64,000 nucleotides of DNA from Brumimicrobium sp041655765 (GTDB lineage: Bacteria > Bacteroidota > Bacteroidia > Flavobacteriales_D > Crocinitomicaceae): positions 1 to 64,000 of the forward strand of contig JBBAEU010000002.1 of assembly GCA_041655765.1 (NCBI GenBank), given 5' to 3'. The notes beneath the pieces were generated by a model, which saw only the letters and a list, made by a program, of their open reading frames with translations, did no database searches and was not told the DNA's origin. Positions 42,176-51,369 of the stretch are shown here, one piece after another. Position 1 is the first letter of the stretch, and every line of letters starts with the position of its first letter. A program made the translations under genes and the position numbers.

Positions 42176-44581
42176 ATGAAAAACTTAATTAATTTTATTC
42201 TTATTATGGCAGTTACGGGGTTTGGATACGCACAAGAAAACATTGATTTTCAATTGCCTACCGAAGAAATCCTTCAGTTGGCAGATTATCAACGACCTCC
42301 ATCTACTTTTATGGACAGTAAAAAAGAAACAATGATTTTCGTTTACCGTCCAACTTATAAAGCCCTAGAAGAAATCAGTCAGGATGAGATGAAACTTGGA
42401 GGAATCCGAATCAACCCGAAAACAAACATTTCGAGTACAGTATCCTATGCTGAAAACTTAAAAATCAGACGAAAAAATGATAGGACGGAGCAGCAAGTGA
42501 AAAACCTACCGAAAAATCCTAAGTTGGCTTACTTTAGTATCTCGCCAGATGAAAAATATTTAGCATTTACCCATACAACGAATAATGGAGTAGAGTTGTG
42601 GACTGTAGATATGGAAACCGTCGTTGCAAAAAAAATAACAGATGACAATCTCAATGCAAACTTAGGGAGGCCATTTTCTTGGCATCGAGATTCAAAAGGT
42701 TTTTTGGTAAATGTATTACCAGATGAAAGGCCAAGTCTTTTAAATTCTGATAATGATTTGCCTTCTGGACCAACTGTTGCAACAAGTACAGGAGAAGTTT
42801 CTCAAAATAGAACGTATCAAGATTTGTTAAAGAACCCTTTAGATGAACAAAACTTTGAAACTTTAACAACATCTTTCCTTGTGAATTATGATTTGAATGG
42901 TACTTCATCCCAATTTATTGAAAAAAGTGGAATTTTTGCATCAAAATCTTTTTCACCTGATGGAAATTATATCATGATTACAGAAGTGCTTCGTCCATTT
43001 TCTTACATGGTTCCTTACAATCGTTTTCCTATGAAAACTACTGTTTACAACATGGATGGAAAAGTTGTAAAAGTGGTAAATGAAGTTCCGCTCAATGAAA
43101 TCCAACCCAAAGGATTTTCTTCTACCCGAAAAGGTAAAAGAAGTATGAATTGGCGACCAGATTTGTCGGCTACACTTTATTTTGTTAAAGCTTTGGATGA
43201 AGGTGACCAATCCATAGAAGTAGAGTTTAGAGATGAGGTATTTACTTGGGAAGCACCATTTGATACAGAACCAAAATCATTGTTAAAGTTAAATAATCGC
43301 TATGCAGGGTTTAATTGGGGAGATAAAAACAATGCTTTTGTATATGAATTTTGGTACGATACCAGAAATATTAAAAGCCATTGGGTAAACCCTTCAACTA
43401 GCGAAATGAAATTATGGAATGATAGAAATTTTCAGGATATTTATAACAATCCAGGAGATTTTTACACAACGAATAATGAATTTAATTTGTCAACACTCTT
43501 TATTCAGGATAACAAAGCATATCTGATTGGAGATGGACATACAAAAAAAGGTCAATTCCCTTTTATTGACGAGTTGAATTTGGGAAATCTAAAATCTAAA
43601 AGATTATTTACCGTTCAAACAAAGGACAGAAAAGAAGATATAGTTGATATTTTGAACATCAAAAAAAATGAGATTTTGATTATGGATCAATCTCCATCTG
43701 ATTATCCAAATTTCTACAAAAAGAATTTTAAGTCAGGGAAAATGACACCCCTAACGAATAATAAGAATCCTTTTGAGAGTCTGAAAGATGTTTACAAGGA
43801 AGTTATTACTTACCAACGTGAAGATGGAGTGGAATTGACAGGGACATTGTATCTTCCAGCAAATTATGATAGAAAATCAAAAAAAGAAAAATTGCCTTTA
43901 TTAATTTGGGCGTATCCAAGAGAATATAAAGACAAAAGCACAGCAGGACAATCTTCTCAAAATCCTAACTCATTTACTTATCCGTATTATGGTTCATTTG
44001 TTTATTGGGTAACAAAAGGTTACGCAGTTTTGGATGATGCAGCATTTCCTATTGTTGGAGAAGGTGAAAATGAACCTAATGACAGTTTTATTGAACAATT
44101 GGTAGCAAATGGAAAAGCAGCAATTGATGCGGTAGATAATTTAGGGTATATCGATAGAAGTAAAGTGGGGGTTGGTGGACATTCTTATGGAGCATTTATG
44201 ACCGCAAACTTGTTGACTCATTCAGATTTGTTTGCTTGTGGAATTGCACGTAGTGGCGCTTACAACAGAACGTTAACGCCTTTTGGCTTTCAAAGTGAAC
44301 AACGAAACTATTGGGATAATCCTGATATCTATAATACAATGTCGCCATTTATGAATGCAGACAAAATGAAAACTCCAATGTTACTCGTACATGGTGAAGA
44401 AGACAATAACAGTGGAACATATACAGAGCAAACCAAACGTTATTTTGCTGCATTAAAGAATTTAGGAGCGCCTGTGAGAATGGTGCTTTTACCAAAAGAA
44501 TCTCACGGTTATGTTGCTAAAGAAAATATACTGCATTTACTGTATGAACAAGATGTATTCTTAGAAAAATACTTAAAGTAG
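42176..44581 (+). CDS. S9 family (prolyl oligopeptidase-like) peptidase, exported
   Basis: 801 residues. The start at 42176 gives a clean signal peptide (MKNLINFILIMAVTGFGYAQ). The N-terminal two thirds form a beta-propeller (strand repeats with SPDEKYLAFTHT, SPDGNYIMITEVL). The C-terminal alpha/beta hydrolase domain (about 550-801) has the nucleophile elbow VGGHSYGAFMTANLL with Ser 670, a DNNSG acid region and a late His in KESHGYVAKEN. This layout matches periplasmic S9 peptidases of the glutamyl/dipeptidyl aminopeptidase type, which take up peptide breakdown products. It ends 18 bp before the nitronate monooxygenase gene, so they are probably co-transcribed. Confidence 0.9.
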   Translation: MKNLINFILIMAVTGFGYAQENIDFQLPTEEILQLADYQRPPSTFMDSKKETMIFVYRPTYKALEEISQDEMKLGGIRINPKTNISSTVSYAENLKIRRKNDRTEQQVKNLPKNPKLAYFSISPDEKYLAFTHTTNNGVELWTVDMETVVAKKITDDNLNANLGRPFSWHRDSKGFLVNVLPDERPSLLNSDNDLPSGPTVATSTGEVSQNRTYQDLLKNPLDEQNFETLTTSFLVNYDLNGTSSQFIEKSGIFASKSFSPDGNYIMITEVLRPFSYMVPYNRFPMKTTVYNMDGKVVKVVNEVPLNEIQPKGFSSTRKGKRSMNWRPDLSATLYFVKALDEGDQSIEVEFRDEVFTWEAPFDTEPKSLLKLNNRYAGFNWGDKNNAFVYEFWYDTRNIKSHWVNPSTSEMKLWNDRNFQDIYNNPGDFYTTNNEFNLSTLFIQDNKAYLIGDGHTKKGQFPFIDELNLGNLKSKRLFTVQTKDRKEDIVDILNIKKNEILIMDQSPSDYPNFYKKNFKSGKMTPLTNNKNPFESLKDVYKEVITYQREDGVELTGTLYLPANYDRKSKKEKLPLLIWAYPREYKDKSTAGQSSQNPNSFTYPYYGSFVYWVTKGYAVLDDAAFPIVGEGENEPNDSFIEQLVANGKAAIDAVDNLGYIDRSKVGVGGHSYGAFMTANLLTHSDLFACGIARSGAYNRTLTPFGFQSEQRNYWDNPDIYNTMSPFMNADKMKTPMLLVHGEEDNNSGTYTEQTKRYFAALKNLGAPVRMVLLPKESHGYVAKENILHLLYEQDVFLEKYLK

Positions 44582-44599
44582 AACAAAACAATATTTAAA

Positions 44600-45547
44600 A
44601 TGACAATTGAAGAATTAAAATCACAATTAAGTATTCCAGTTATTGTATCACCCATGTTTATTGTTTCGGGTACAGAAATGGTTATCGAAGCATGTAAAAA
44701 CGGAGTTGTAGGCTCTTTTCCTTCACTCAATGGAAGAACGGCGGAAGATTTTGAAGAAATGCTCAAAACGATTGAGTCTGAACTGAAAAAGTTTGAAGAA
44801 GAAACTGGGAAAAAACCAGCACCTTATGCAGTAAATATTATTGTGAATAGAACGAATCCAAGGGTGCAAGCTGATTTGATGCTTTGTGCTAAATATAAAG
44901 TCCCTATGATAATCACTTCGTTAGGTGCTGTCAAAGAGTTGGTTGATGTTGTTCATAGTTATGGTGGATTAGTCTTTCATGATATTGTTAAAAAACGTCA
45001 CGCAGAAAAAGCAATGGAAGCAGGAGTCGATGGAATTATTTGTGTAGCAGCAGGTGCAGGTGGTCACGCAGGAACAGCTAATCCCTTTGCTTTGGTAAAA
45101 GAGGTGCGAAGTTTTTACGACGGAGAAATTGTTATGGCTGGAAGTATTAATACAGGAGCAGATGTTTTAGCTGCACGCATAATGGGAGCAGATTTCGCAT
45201 ATATGGGTACACGTTTTATCAATACAAAAGAATGTTTAGCTTCCGATTCTTATAAGCAAATGATTATTGATTCTGGTATTGGAGATGTAATTTATACATC
45301 AGGCGTTTCTGGAGTACATGGAAACTTCCTTGCAAAAAGCATCGAAAAGGCTGGAATTGACGTAACAAAAGAAAAAATTGAAGACTTTTCTAAATTATCA
45401 AACGATTCAGATGCAAAAGCATGGAAAGATATCTGGTCGGCTGGACATGGTGTAGCTACAATTGACGATATTCCAAGTGTTGAAGAACTGATAAAAAGAC
45501 TGGAGAAAGAATACCAAGCGGCAAAAGAAAAAGTTAGTAATATGTAA
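44600..45547 (+). CDS. Nitronate monooxygenase-like flavoprotein
   Basis: 315 residues of the 2-nitropropane dioxygenase / NAD(P)H-dependent flavin oxidoreductase family, a TIM barrel with FMN. Typical segments are PVIVSPMFIVSGTEMVIEA at the N-terminus and the phosphate-binding CVAAGAGGHAGTANPFALV, with the putative catalytic His in GGHAG. The later block is FYDGEIVMAGSINTGADVLA with GADFAYMGTRFI. True nitronate substrates are not proven by family membership; enoyl-reductase relatives look alike. The 18-bp gap to the peptidase suggests one transcript. Confidence 0.88.
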   Translation: MTIEELKSQLSIPVIVSPMFIVSGTEMVIEACKNGVVGSFPSLNGRTAEDFEEMLKTIESELKKFEEETGKKPAPYAVNIIVNRTNPRVQADLMLCAKYKVPMIITSLGAVKELVDVVHSYGGLVFHDIVKKRHAEKAMEAGVDGIICVAAGAGGHAGTANPFALVKEVRSFYDGEIVMAGSINTGADVLAARIMGADFAYMGTRFINTKECLASDSYKQMIIDSGIGDVIYTSGVSGVHGNFLAKSIEKAGIDVTKEKIEDFSKLSNDSDAKAWKDIWSAGHGVATIDDIPSVEELIKRLEKEYQAAKEKVSNM

Positions 45548-45572
45548 TTGTATTTTTGTGTAAGATACAAAA

Positions 45573-45610
45573 GGCTTTGTTTTATTGAATAGGCTTTGTT
45601 TTATTGAATA
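45573..45610 (+). repeat. Exact 19-bp tandem duplication
   Basis: GGCTTTGTTTTATTGAATA occurs twice back to back (45573-45591, 45592-45610), between the nitronate monooxygenase gene and the broken T9SS gene. Confidence 0.85.
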
Positions 45611-45649
45611 AAAACCTATATATTTGTTGAAGTATTAAAATTGACTATT

Positions 45650-47213
45650 ATGAAATCTATTTTTTACCTTTTTATTATTAGTATTTGGTGTATCATCTTA
45701 TGCGCAAGTATGTACAATTGATTATACCCAAACCATTCCTGGTGCTTATCCACAAGTTCTAACTTCAGGCTCTGTCGGGTCTCAATTTAATGAGGGGCTT
45801 ACTATTTTATTTCCTACAAATGATGCAGGCGTTGATTACACTTCTTTTAAAATTAATAGCGTAGAGCTTCCTTTAGGTTTAACATGGGAATGTAATAATG
45901 ATGTAAATAATTGCGTTTACGCTCCACAACAAGAACCTTATGGCTGTATTTCTATTTCTGGTACACCTGCAGAAGTGGGGCAGTTTACAGTTAACATCCA
46001 CTCTAATTATACAAAGGCAGATGGTTCTGAAGGCGTACATACATTAAGTGTTGATTTAACTATCGGAGATGCAATCGGTGTAAATAACGAATTTACCATC
46101 ACACCAAACATATTTTGTGAGGAAGGAACGGTTGATTTTGCTTTGATTAATCCATCAAATTATACGCCAATTGCAGGTTAAACCTTAGGAGTTACTTACG
46201 CATGGGATTTTGGAAATGGAAACTCATCCACTTCTGCTACCCCTGTTACACAAACTTATAATGGTGTTGGAGAGTACCAAGTAGAATTAAAACAATTTAT
46301 AGACACACTTGGATTTAGATTAAAAAGCGTTATAATTAACAGCGTTGGGTGTGATGATGCTTTAACTTACGGTAATCCAGATATTTATATCCATGTTTTA
46401 GATGCAAGCAATACTGTAGTTTACTCTACTGAATCAAATCCAAATGACGCGGATTTGCCACAGAATTACAGCATGAATGTACTTTTGAATAATCCGCCGT
46501 ATAAAATTCGAGTGATGGATGATGATAGTGATAACTTGTGGGGAACTGCGGATGATAATTGTATCAATGGAGATGAAAATGATAATACTACAACCATTTC
46601 TCTGCCAAGTGTAAATACTTTTGGTTCTTATATGCAAGTGGCAAGCAATCAATCGCTGAACTTTAACTATATTATCGAGAAAGATACAAGTATTGTAACG
46701 ACCTATGATGTAGTTAAAGTGTTTGGGAACCCTGATATTCCTGTTCTTAATGTAAACGGAACATTAGATGAGGTTGTTTCTATTTCTACAGATGATTTGG
46801 GACACGTTTATCATTGGACACTAAATGGACAAAGAGTATATGAAGCAAATAGCACAGAAATATTCCCTGAAAGTACAGGAGAATACGCTGTAATAGCCGT
46901 TAATGAACATGGATGTTATACTATTTCAGATCTTATTGATGTGAGTGGAATTTCCTCTATTGATGAATATGAAATCGTTGATTTTAACATTTATCCAAAT
47001 CCTGCAAATCATGAGGTAAACATTAATTTCTCTGAATCGATGAGTGGTGATTTGATGATTTCAGATTTATTTGGAAAAATGGTTTATATTCAAAATATGA
47101 ACGGAGAGAATAATCTTACAATTGATGTGTCTTCTTTAGCAAGTGGTGTTTATACAATCACTACAAAGATGAATGAAGGAGGAACCTTGGTTAAAAAATT
47201 GATTATTAAATAA
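45650..47213 (+). pseudogene. Broken T9SS type A protein gene (frameshift plus stop)
   Basis: The ATG at 45650 opens MKSIF and then runs to a stop in the annotated frame. Removing one T from the T6 run in codons 4-6 restores a perfect signal peptide (MKSIFTFLLLVFGVSSYAQ) and a continuous frame to 46178. There an in-frame TAA (46179-46181) interrupts it. The same frame then continues with a PKD domain (TYAWDFGNGNSS, YNGVGEYQVEL), a beta domain and a full type A T9SS tail (VDFNIYPNPANHEVNI, SSLASGVYTITT, LVKKLIIK) to 47213. So one ancestral gene of about 520 codons carries two lesions. The early IxGTPAEVGQF loop matches the intact gene at 30202-30942. Confidence 0.85.
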
Positions 47214-47336
47214 TTTAATCTCTTAGTTAACATAATCCATTTGTAGAAATTTATTTGCCTATTTTTGCAATTACATAATGAGTGTTGTATATTTGATGAC
47301 CTCAAATTTTGAGATTATCAAATAATAACAGGTATT

Positions 47337-47774
47337 ATGTCAAAAAGAATAGATTTATATAAAACTTCTCCAGATGCATACAAACCAATGATAGCTTTGG
47401 AAGAGTATATCGCAAAAAGTCCGTTAAATAAAAAATTATACGAATTAATTAAAACGCGTGCTTCCCAAATGAACGGTTGTCACTATTGTATTAATATGCA
47501 TACACGTGATGCAATGAAAGACGGGGAAACGGCTCAACGACTTTTTTTGTTAGATGCGTGGAGAGAAACTGATTTATATACAGAAAAAGAAAGGGCTGTC
47601 CTTGCATTAACTGAAGAAATGACTTTTATTGCGGGGAATCATGTGTCTGATGAAGTATATAACGAAGCAGCAAAACACTGTACAGAATTAGAACTTGCAG
47701 CTGTAATTATGGCAATTGTTGTTATTAATGGTTGGAATCGAATGGCAATTGTTACCGAAATGCCTTTAGATTAG
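47337..47774 (+). CDS. Carboxymuconolactone decarboxylase / AhpD-like protein
   Basis: 145 residues of the AhpD-like fold. The redox motif is NGCHYCINMHTRDA, with the CxxC pair and following His arranged as in AhpD peroxidase-type members rather than true decarboxylases. It carries no signal peptide. The adjacent Tpx/thioredoxin genes make a peroxide- or thiol-stress role likely, which is inference. It is a single-gene unit with a terminator-like hairpin at 47845-47879. Confidence 0.88.
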   Translation: MSKRIDLYKTSPDAYKPMIALEEYIAKSPLNKKLYELIKTRASQMNGCHYCINMHTRDAMKDGETAQRLFLLDAWRETDLYTEKERAVLALTEEMTFIAGNHVSDEVYNEAAKHCTELELAAVIMAIVVINGWNRMAIVTEMPLD

Positions 47775-47844
47775 ACTAGCAAACTTAGTTTATGCTAAAT
47801 ATTCTCAGGTTAGTAGCCGAATAAACCATATAAACCTGAAAATG

Positions 47845-47879
47845 AAATCCCATCCTCATCTTTTTGATAGGTGGGATTT
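47845..47879 (+). terminator. Probable terminator after the AhpD-like gene
   Basis: AAATCCCA (47845-47852) pairs with TGGGATTT (47872-47879), followed by a broken T-rich run. It lies 71 bp after the stop codon. Confidence 0.5.
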
Positions 47880-47962
47880 TCTCATTTCTTCACTGTATCC
47901 ACCCGACTAACCACATCTTTTAATTTTCTCTTAACCTCCCGACCTTTGTCCAAAAGATATTT

Positions 47963-48395
47963 ATGGATTTTTTTGAAATGGGTAAAAGTACCAAAGTGTC
48001 TCTGTTTGTTGGCAGATTAGATATGCGTAAAGGAATAAATGGACTTAGCGGTTTAGTTGTTAATGAAATGGAACTAAGCATTCTTTCTGGAGACTTATAT
48101 GTCTTCATGAATGGTCAGCGGAACCTGATGAAAGTTTTATATTGGACTTCGGGGGATTGAATCTTTTTCATAAACGATTAGAAAAAGGAAATCTGTTTAG
48201 AGAAAGCCCTTCCCATTATTAATAGTCTGGGAAAATGGTTACATATAGAGCGAGAAAGAGTTCTGCCAAAATCCCCTATGGGAAGCAATTACTTACACTA
48301 CTAATACTTGGATTAGTCTGCAAAGTTATCTTAACGACGGAAACTTAATGATAGACAATAATCTATCTCATCGAAAATAAAATCAGCCCCATAGC
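47963..48395 (+). mobile_element. IS66-family remnant (TnpB fused to TnpC tail, deleted and frameshifted)
   Basis: 47963-48160 encodes the start of an IS66 TnpB (VSLFVGRLDMRKGINGLSGL, GDLYVFMNGQRN, KVLYWTSG). After a one-base shift the frame goes on as GLNLFHKRLEKGNLF. About 1 kb is then missing, and the sequence jumps to the C-terminal part of the TnpC transposase (EKALPIINSLGKWL, ERVLPKSPMG). Another shift leads to AITYTTNTWISLQSYLNDGN and MIDNNL, ending near 48395 beside the rhodanese gene. No terminal inverted repeats or target duplication could be recognised. It cannot transpose. Confidence 0.85.
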
Positions 48396-48396
48396 T

Positions 48397-48711
48397 TTAG
48401 CTCCGTAGTCTATTTTGCAATCTCATGTAAGAACCTCCGTTGTAAACATGAGTATAACCTTTCGATTTTAAAATTCTTCTTGCCATTCCACTTCTTGCGC
48501 CAGATTGACAATAGCAAATAATTGTATCGTCCTTTTTTAAAGTCTTTAACTTGGATTGAATGGCATCAACTGGAATGTTTTTTGCCCCTTTTATGTGTCC
48601 GCGTTGAAACTCGCCTTTACTACGAACATCAATAATTGTTGCCCCATTTTTAGCAAGTTCACTCATATCTATCGTCTCAATTCCTAATAGCCTTTTTATC
48701 GAATTAATCAT
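48397..48711 (-). CDS. Rhodanese-like single-domain protein
   Basis: 104 residues, one rhodanese domain: ATIIDVRSKGEFQRGHIKGA, then the persulfide-forming Cys in CYCQSGARSGMARR (loop CQSGAR, typical of GlpE/PspE-like enzymes), and the end GGSYMRLQNRL. No signal peptide, so it is cytosolic. It probably moves sulfane sulfur to a thiol acceptor. Its stop abuts the IS66 remnant, but the C-terminus looks complete. A second, exported rhodanese-like protein is at 50880. Confidence 0.88.
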   Translation of the reverse strand: MINSIKRLLGIETIDMSELAKNGATIIDVRSKGEFQRGHIKGAKNIPVDAIQSKLKTLKKDDTIICYCQSGARSGMARRILKSKGYTHVYNGGSYMRLQNRLRS

Positions 48712-48833
48712 TTGTTTTTAGTTTAAAGCAACAAAAGTCACTGTTTTTTCATGTTTTTACCGTATCAAAAGTTACACCCACATAATTTATGAACTATGTG
48801 GACGTAAAAAAACAAAGATTGAAACCTTAAAAC

Positions 48834-49334
48834 CTATTGAATCACTCCTAAAGCTGCTTCATAGTTTGGCTCTTGACCAATTTCAGGAACTTGCTCAGTA
48901 TAAACAATTTGTCCTTCAGGATTAACAACAATAACCGCTCTGCTGTGTAAACCTTTTAACGGTCCTTCAATCATTTCTACTCCAAAATCTTTTCCGAAAT
49001 TATTTCTGAAGTCAGATAAGTTTTCTACATTTTCTATTCCTTCAGAACCGCAAAATTGCGCTTGAGCAAATGGTAAATCTTTAGATATACAAAGTACTTT
49101 TGTGTTGTCTAAATTTGCAGCTTTTTCATTAAATGTACGTACAGATTGAGCACAAACAGGCGTGTTTATACTTGGAAATATATTCAATACTAAATTCTGA
49201 CCCTTGAAGTCTTCAAAAGTTTTCTCATTCAACTCTTTATCTGTAAGTGTGAAGCTTTTAATTTTCGTACCAACCTCAGGCAATTTTCCAGCTGTTTGAA
49301 GTGGATTTCCTTTAAATGTAATTGTTGTCCCCAT
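48834..49334 (-). CDS. tpx: Thiol peroxidase
   Basis: 166 residues, an atypical 2-Cys peroxiredoxin. The peroxidatic Cys is C61 in SINTPVCAQSVRTFNEKA and the resolving Cys is C95 in AQFCGSEGIENV, the same positions as in E. coli Tpx. It reduces hydroperoxides with electrons from thioredoxin. Both thioredoxin (51940) and TrxB (59733) are encoded in the window. It lies 122 bp upstream of the rhodanese gene on the same strand. Confidence 0.95.
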   Translation of the reverse strand: MGTTITFKGNPLQTAGKLPEVGTKIKSFTLTDKELNEKTFEDFKGQNLVLNIFPSINTPVCAQSVRTFNEKAANLDNTKVLCISKDLPFAQAQFCGSEGIENVENLSDFRNNFGKDFGVEMIEGPLKGLHSRAVIVVNPEGQIVYTEQVPEIGQEPNYEAALGVIQ

Positions 49335-49526
49335 TTTACTATTGTTTTTTTAGTTAATAATTGCTTTTTGAAATCATAAAATCTCGTGGTAACAAGACTT
49401 GAACTTTATAATCTCTTTTAAAACAAGATAAAATGATTTTTGTTTAAAAATTTTAAGATGTTTTTGTCCTTAAATTAGAAGTCATTTTTAACTTTATAAA
49501 ATTATTAACATTAAAATACAACAGTC

Positions 49527-49757
49527 ATGGCAGATTTATGGTTAGAAAGTTTAATTACAGCAACTCCACAAGAAGGTAGGGAGTTGGCAATTACAATGGC
49601 AAGAAAAACAATTGGGGCGATACAGTCAGACCCTGAAGTAAAGAAAAGGTTACGTCCTGAATATGCTGAAGATGCTGGTTTGCTTGTCGCTTCGGCTGAA
49701 GTTGTTGCACTTGAATTCCAAACAGTTGCAGCTGCTAATAACTATTGGAGAAAGTGA
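49527..49757 (+). CDS. Small protein of unknown function
   Basis: 76 residues, probably all-helical, with no signal peptide or cysteine. The sequence starts MADLWLESLITATPQEGREL and contains a Pro-rich-free helix pair (AITMARKTIGAIQSDPEVKK, AEVVALEFQTVAAANNYW). Codon use and clear start and stop suggest a real gene, but I do not recognise a family. It sits between tpx and the DUF6438 lipoprotein in the redox-gene region. Confidence 0.6.
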   Translation: MADLWLESLITATPQEGRELAITMARKTIGAIQSDPEVKKRLRPEYAEDAGLLVASAEVVALEFQTVAAANNYWRK

Positions 49758-49882
49758 ACTACATTTCTTTTGTCCGCATACTTTTGGTTTAAATGGGTCG
49801 TTTTTGGGATATTTTGCTTAAAAGAAATGAATAATTAAGCAATTTGGTATAAGTTTTGCTTATTTTGTGAAAAAATAAAATT

Positions 49883-50740
49883 ATGAGGAGTACCCTATTT
49901 ATATTGACTGTAGTCTTATCTCTTGTCGCTTGTGCTAAGGGAAAAGATGTTACACAACAAAAGAATGTAATCCAGCAGAATGATACATCTGAGAATGATA
50001 CATCTGAAAAAGATGTTTCTGAAGGAAAAGACCGAATGCATGGAATTTGGATTTCTTATGAAGGTGAAATGCTGATTATTGAAAGTACCCGTAGTGAATT
50101 TCAAAAAGAAATGTTTGAGGATTCTGACTATCGGGTAGAAAGAAAAAACAACGAAATTATTATTTCTTCTTCATCTTCTATGGATAACGATATTCAAGCA
50201 AGTAAAGCAGAAGTTTTTAGTTTTGAAGTAAAAAATATCTCAGACCATGAGTTGATATTAAAATCAAAGGATGAATCAACAAAAACTGCATTTTCAGGAA
50301 GAGAGACCGTTAAGTTCATCAAAAAAGGTCATTTGAAAACTGATGACTTTTCTTTTGAAAAAGTAGTTTTCCATTCATCTGCGTGCCTAGGAACTTGTCC
50401 AATCATTGAAATGACAATCTTTTCAGATAAATCAGTTGAAATGACTGCGATCTACTTTTCTGCTCCAGGGAAAAAAGATGAAAAAAAATCGGGAAAATAT
50501 AAAGGTGTGCTGAGTCAAGAAGATTTTGACGAAGTTATTACAGAGCTTTTGCAAAGTAGGGTAGGATTGTATGATTACGTGCCTCGTGTGAATTGTTGTG
50601 ATGCTCCAGTGAAGTCGGTGACAACTTACCACAATGGTACTTCTAATAAGGTTTACGGAATGTTTCCACCAAGTTTCTTTAAGCCGATTATTTCTATCTT
50701 GTCAAAACTAGCTAACCCAGATTCATTAGAAAAAATTTAG
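49883..50740 (+). CDS. Lipoprotein with DUF6438-like domain
   Basis: 285 residues. The lipobox is LSLVAC (Cys at 17). A repetitive, low-complexity stretch follows (NDTSENDTSEKDVSEGKD, about 33-50), then a lipocalin-like segment (about 52-150: MHGIWISYEGEMLII). The C-terminal domain (about 155-280), VVFHSSACLGTCPIIEMTIF, matches the Cys-rich start of DUF6438, a Bacteroidota domain of unknown role. Cys pairs (CLGTC, NCCDAP) could form disulfides, fitting the redox neighbours. Confidence 0.72.
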   Translation: MRSTLFILTVVLSLVACAKGKDVTQQKNVIQQNDTSENDTSEKDVSEGKDRMHGIWISYEGEMLIIESTRSEFQKEMFEDSDYRVERKNNEIIISSSSSMDNDIQASKAEVFSFEVKNISDHELILKSKDESTKTAFSGRETVKFIKKGHLKTDDFSFEKVVFHSSACLGTCPIIEMTIFSDKSVEMTAIYFSAPGKKDEKKSGKYKGVLSQEDFDEVITELLQSRVGLYDYVPRVNCCDAPVKSVTTYHNGTSNKVYGMFPPSFFKPIISILSKLANPDSLEKI

Positions 50741-50879
50741 CTAAATAATCAACAGAAGTTCTAAGAAATGAGTGAAGTATATGTTTTCTAAGTAACAATA
50801 GTAACATTCAGTTGAAGGTAATTTGAAAAAACTCGGGATTCTTAAACTCTTTTTCTTTACTTTGAAAAAAATTAAATTC

Positions 50880-51365
50880 ATGAAGCAAGTTATATTATTA
50901 TTCGGATTAATCTTTTTATTCTCTTGTTCTGTCGAAGCACAACCAAAAGAAGAAAGTCACGTAAACGAACACACTCAAAAAGTGGAACAAAAAGCATCAA
51001 ATGAGGAACCATGGACAGATGCAGACTTAATGGAACCATCCGATTTAGCAAAACGAATTCAAGATGGAAATGCAGATGATTTGCTGATTCTCTCCATCGG
51101 ATTTGATGATATCATTGCAGGTTCAACTTTTATTGGACCTGGGAGAGACCAAGCAAACGTCAATAAATTAAGAGAACTGTTAGAAAATACACCTAAAGAC
51201 CAAGAAGTTGTTTTGTATTGTGGATGTTGTCCTTTTGGACCTTGCCCAAATATTAGACCAGCTTTTTCGGCAATGAAAGAGTTGGGCTTTGAAAACGGCA
51301 AGTTGTTGAATATCAGACAAAATATTAAAGTTAATTGGCTAGATTTAAACTATCCAAAAAAATAA
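50880..51365 (+). CDS. Exported rhodanese-like lipoprotein
   Basis: 161 residues from the ATG at 50880; an earlier in-frame TTG at 50823 gives no signal peptide. The lipobox LFSC puts the lipidated Cys at 16. The mature part has a rhodanese-like layout (LAKRIQDGNADDLLILSIGF, then VVLYCGCCPFGPCPNIRPAF and AMKELGFENGKLLN). The active loop is unusual in holding four cysteines, YCGCCPFGPC. It is the first of four closely spaced genes (4-bp gap to the TlpA-like gene), all of thiol type, so it may deliver sulfur or electrons to TlpA-like partners in the periplasm. Confidence 0.78.
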   Translation: MKQVILLFGLIFLFSCSVEAQPKEESHVNEHTQKVEQKASNEEPWTDADLMEPSDLAKRIQDGNADDLLILSIGFDDIIAGSTFIGPGRDQANVNKLRELLENTPKDQEVVLYCGCCPFGPCPNIRPAFSAMKELGFENGKLLNIRQNIKVNWLDLNYPKK

Positions 51366-51369
51366 TATT

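Noticed and set aside
45975..46181. Stand-alone small gene
   Set aside because: It is an internal piece of the broken T9SS gene at 45650-47213, in the same frame as the segments on both sides.
46455..47213. Separate T9SS protein gene
   Set aside because: The frame continues upstream without a break to the TAA at 46179, with PKD-domain sequence before the Met; it has no signal peptide of its own.
47963..48160. Functional 65-residue protein
   Set aside because: It is the N-terminal part of an IS66 TnpB whose frame shifts just after KVLYWTSG.
48397..48711. Rhodanese gene truncated by the IS66 remnant
   Set aside because: The protein has a complete domain, including the last helix and strand, and a normal length for single-domain rhodaneses.
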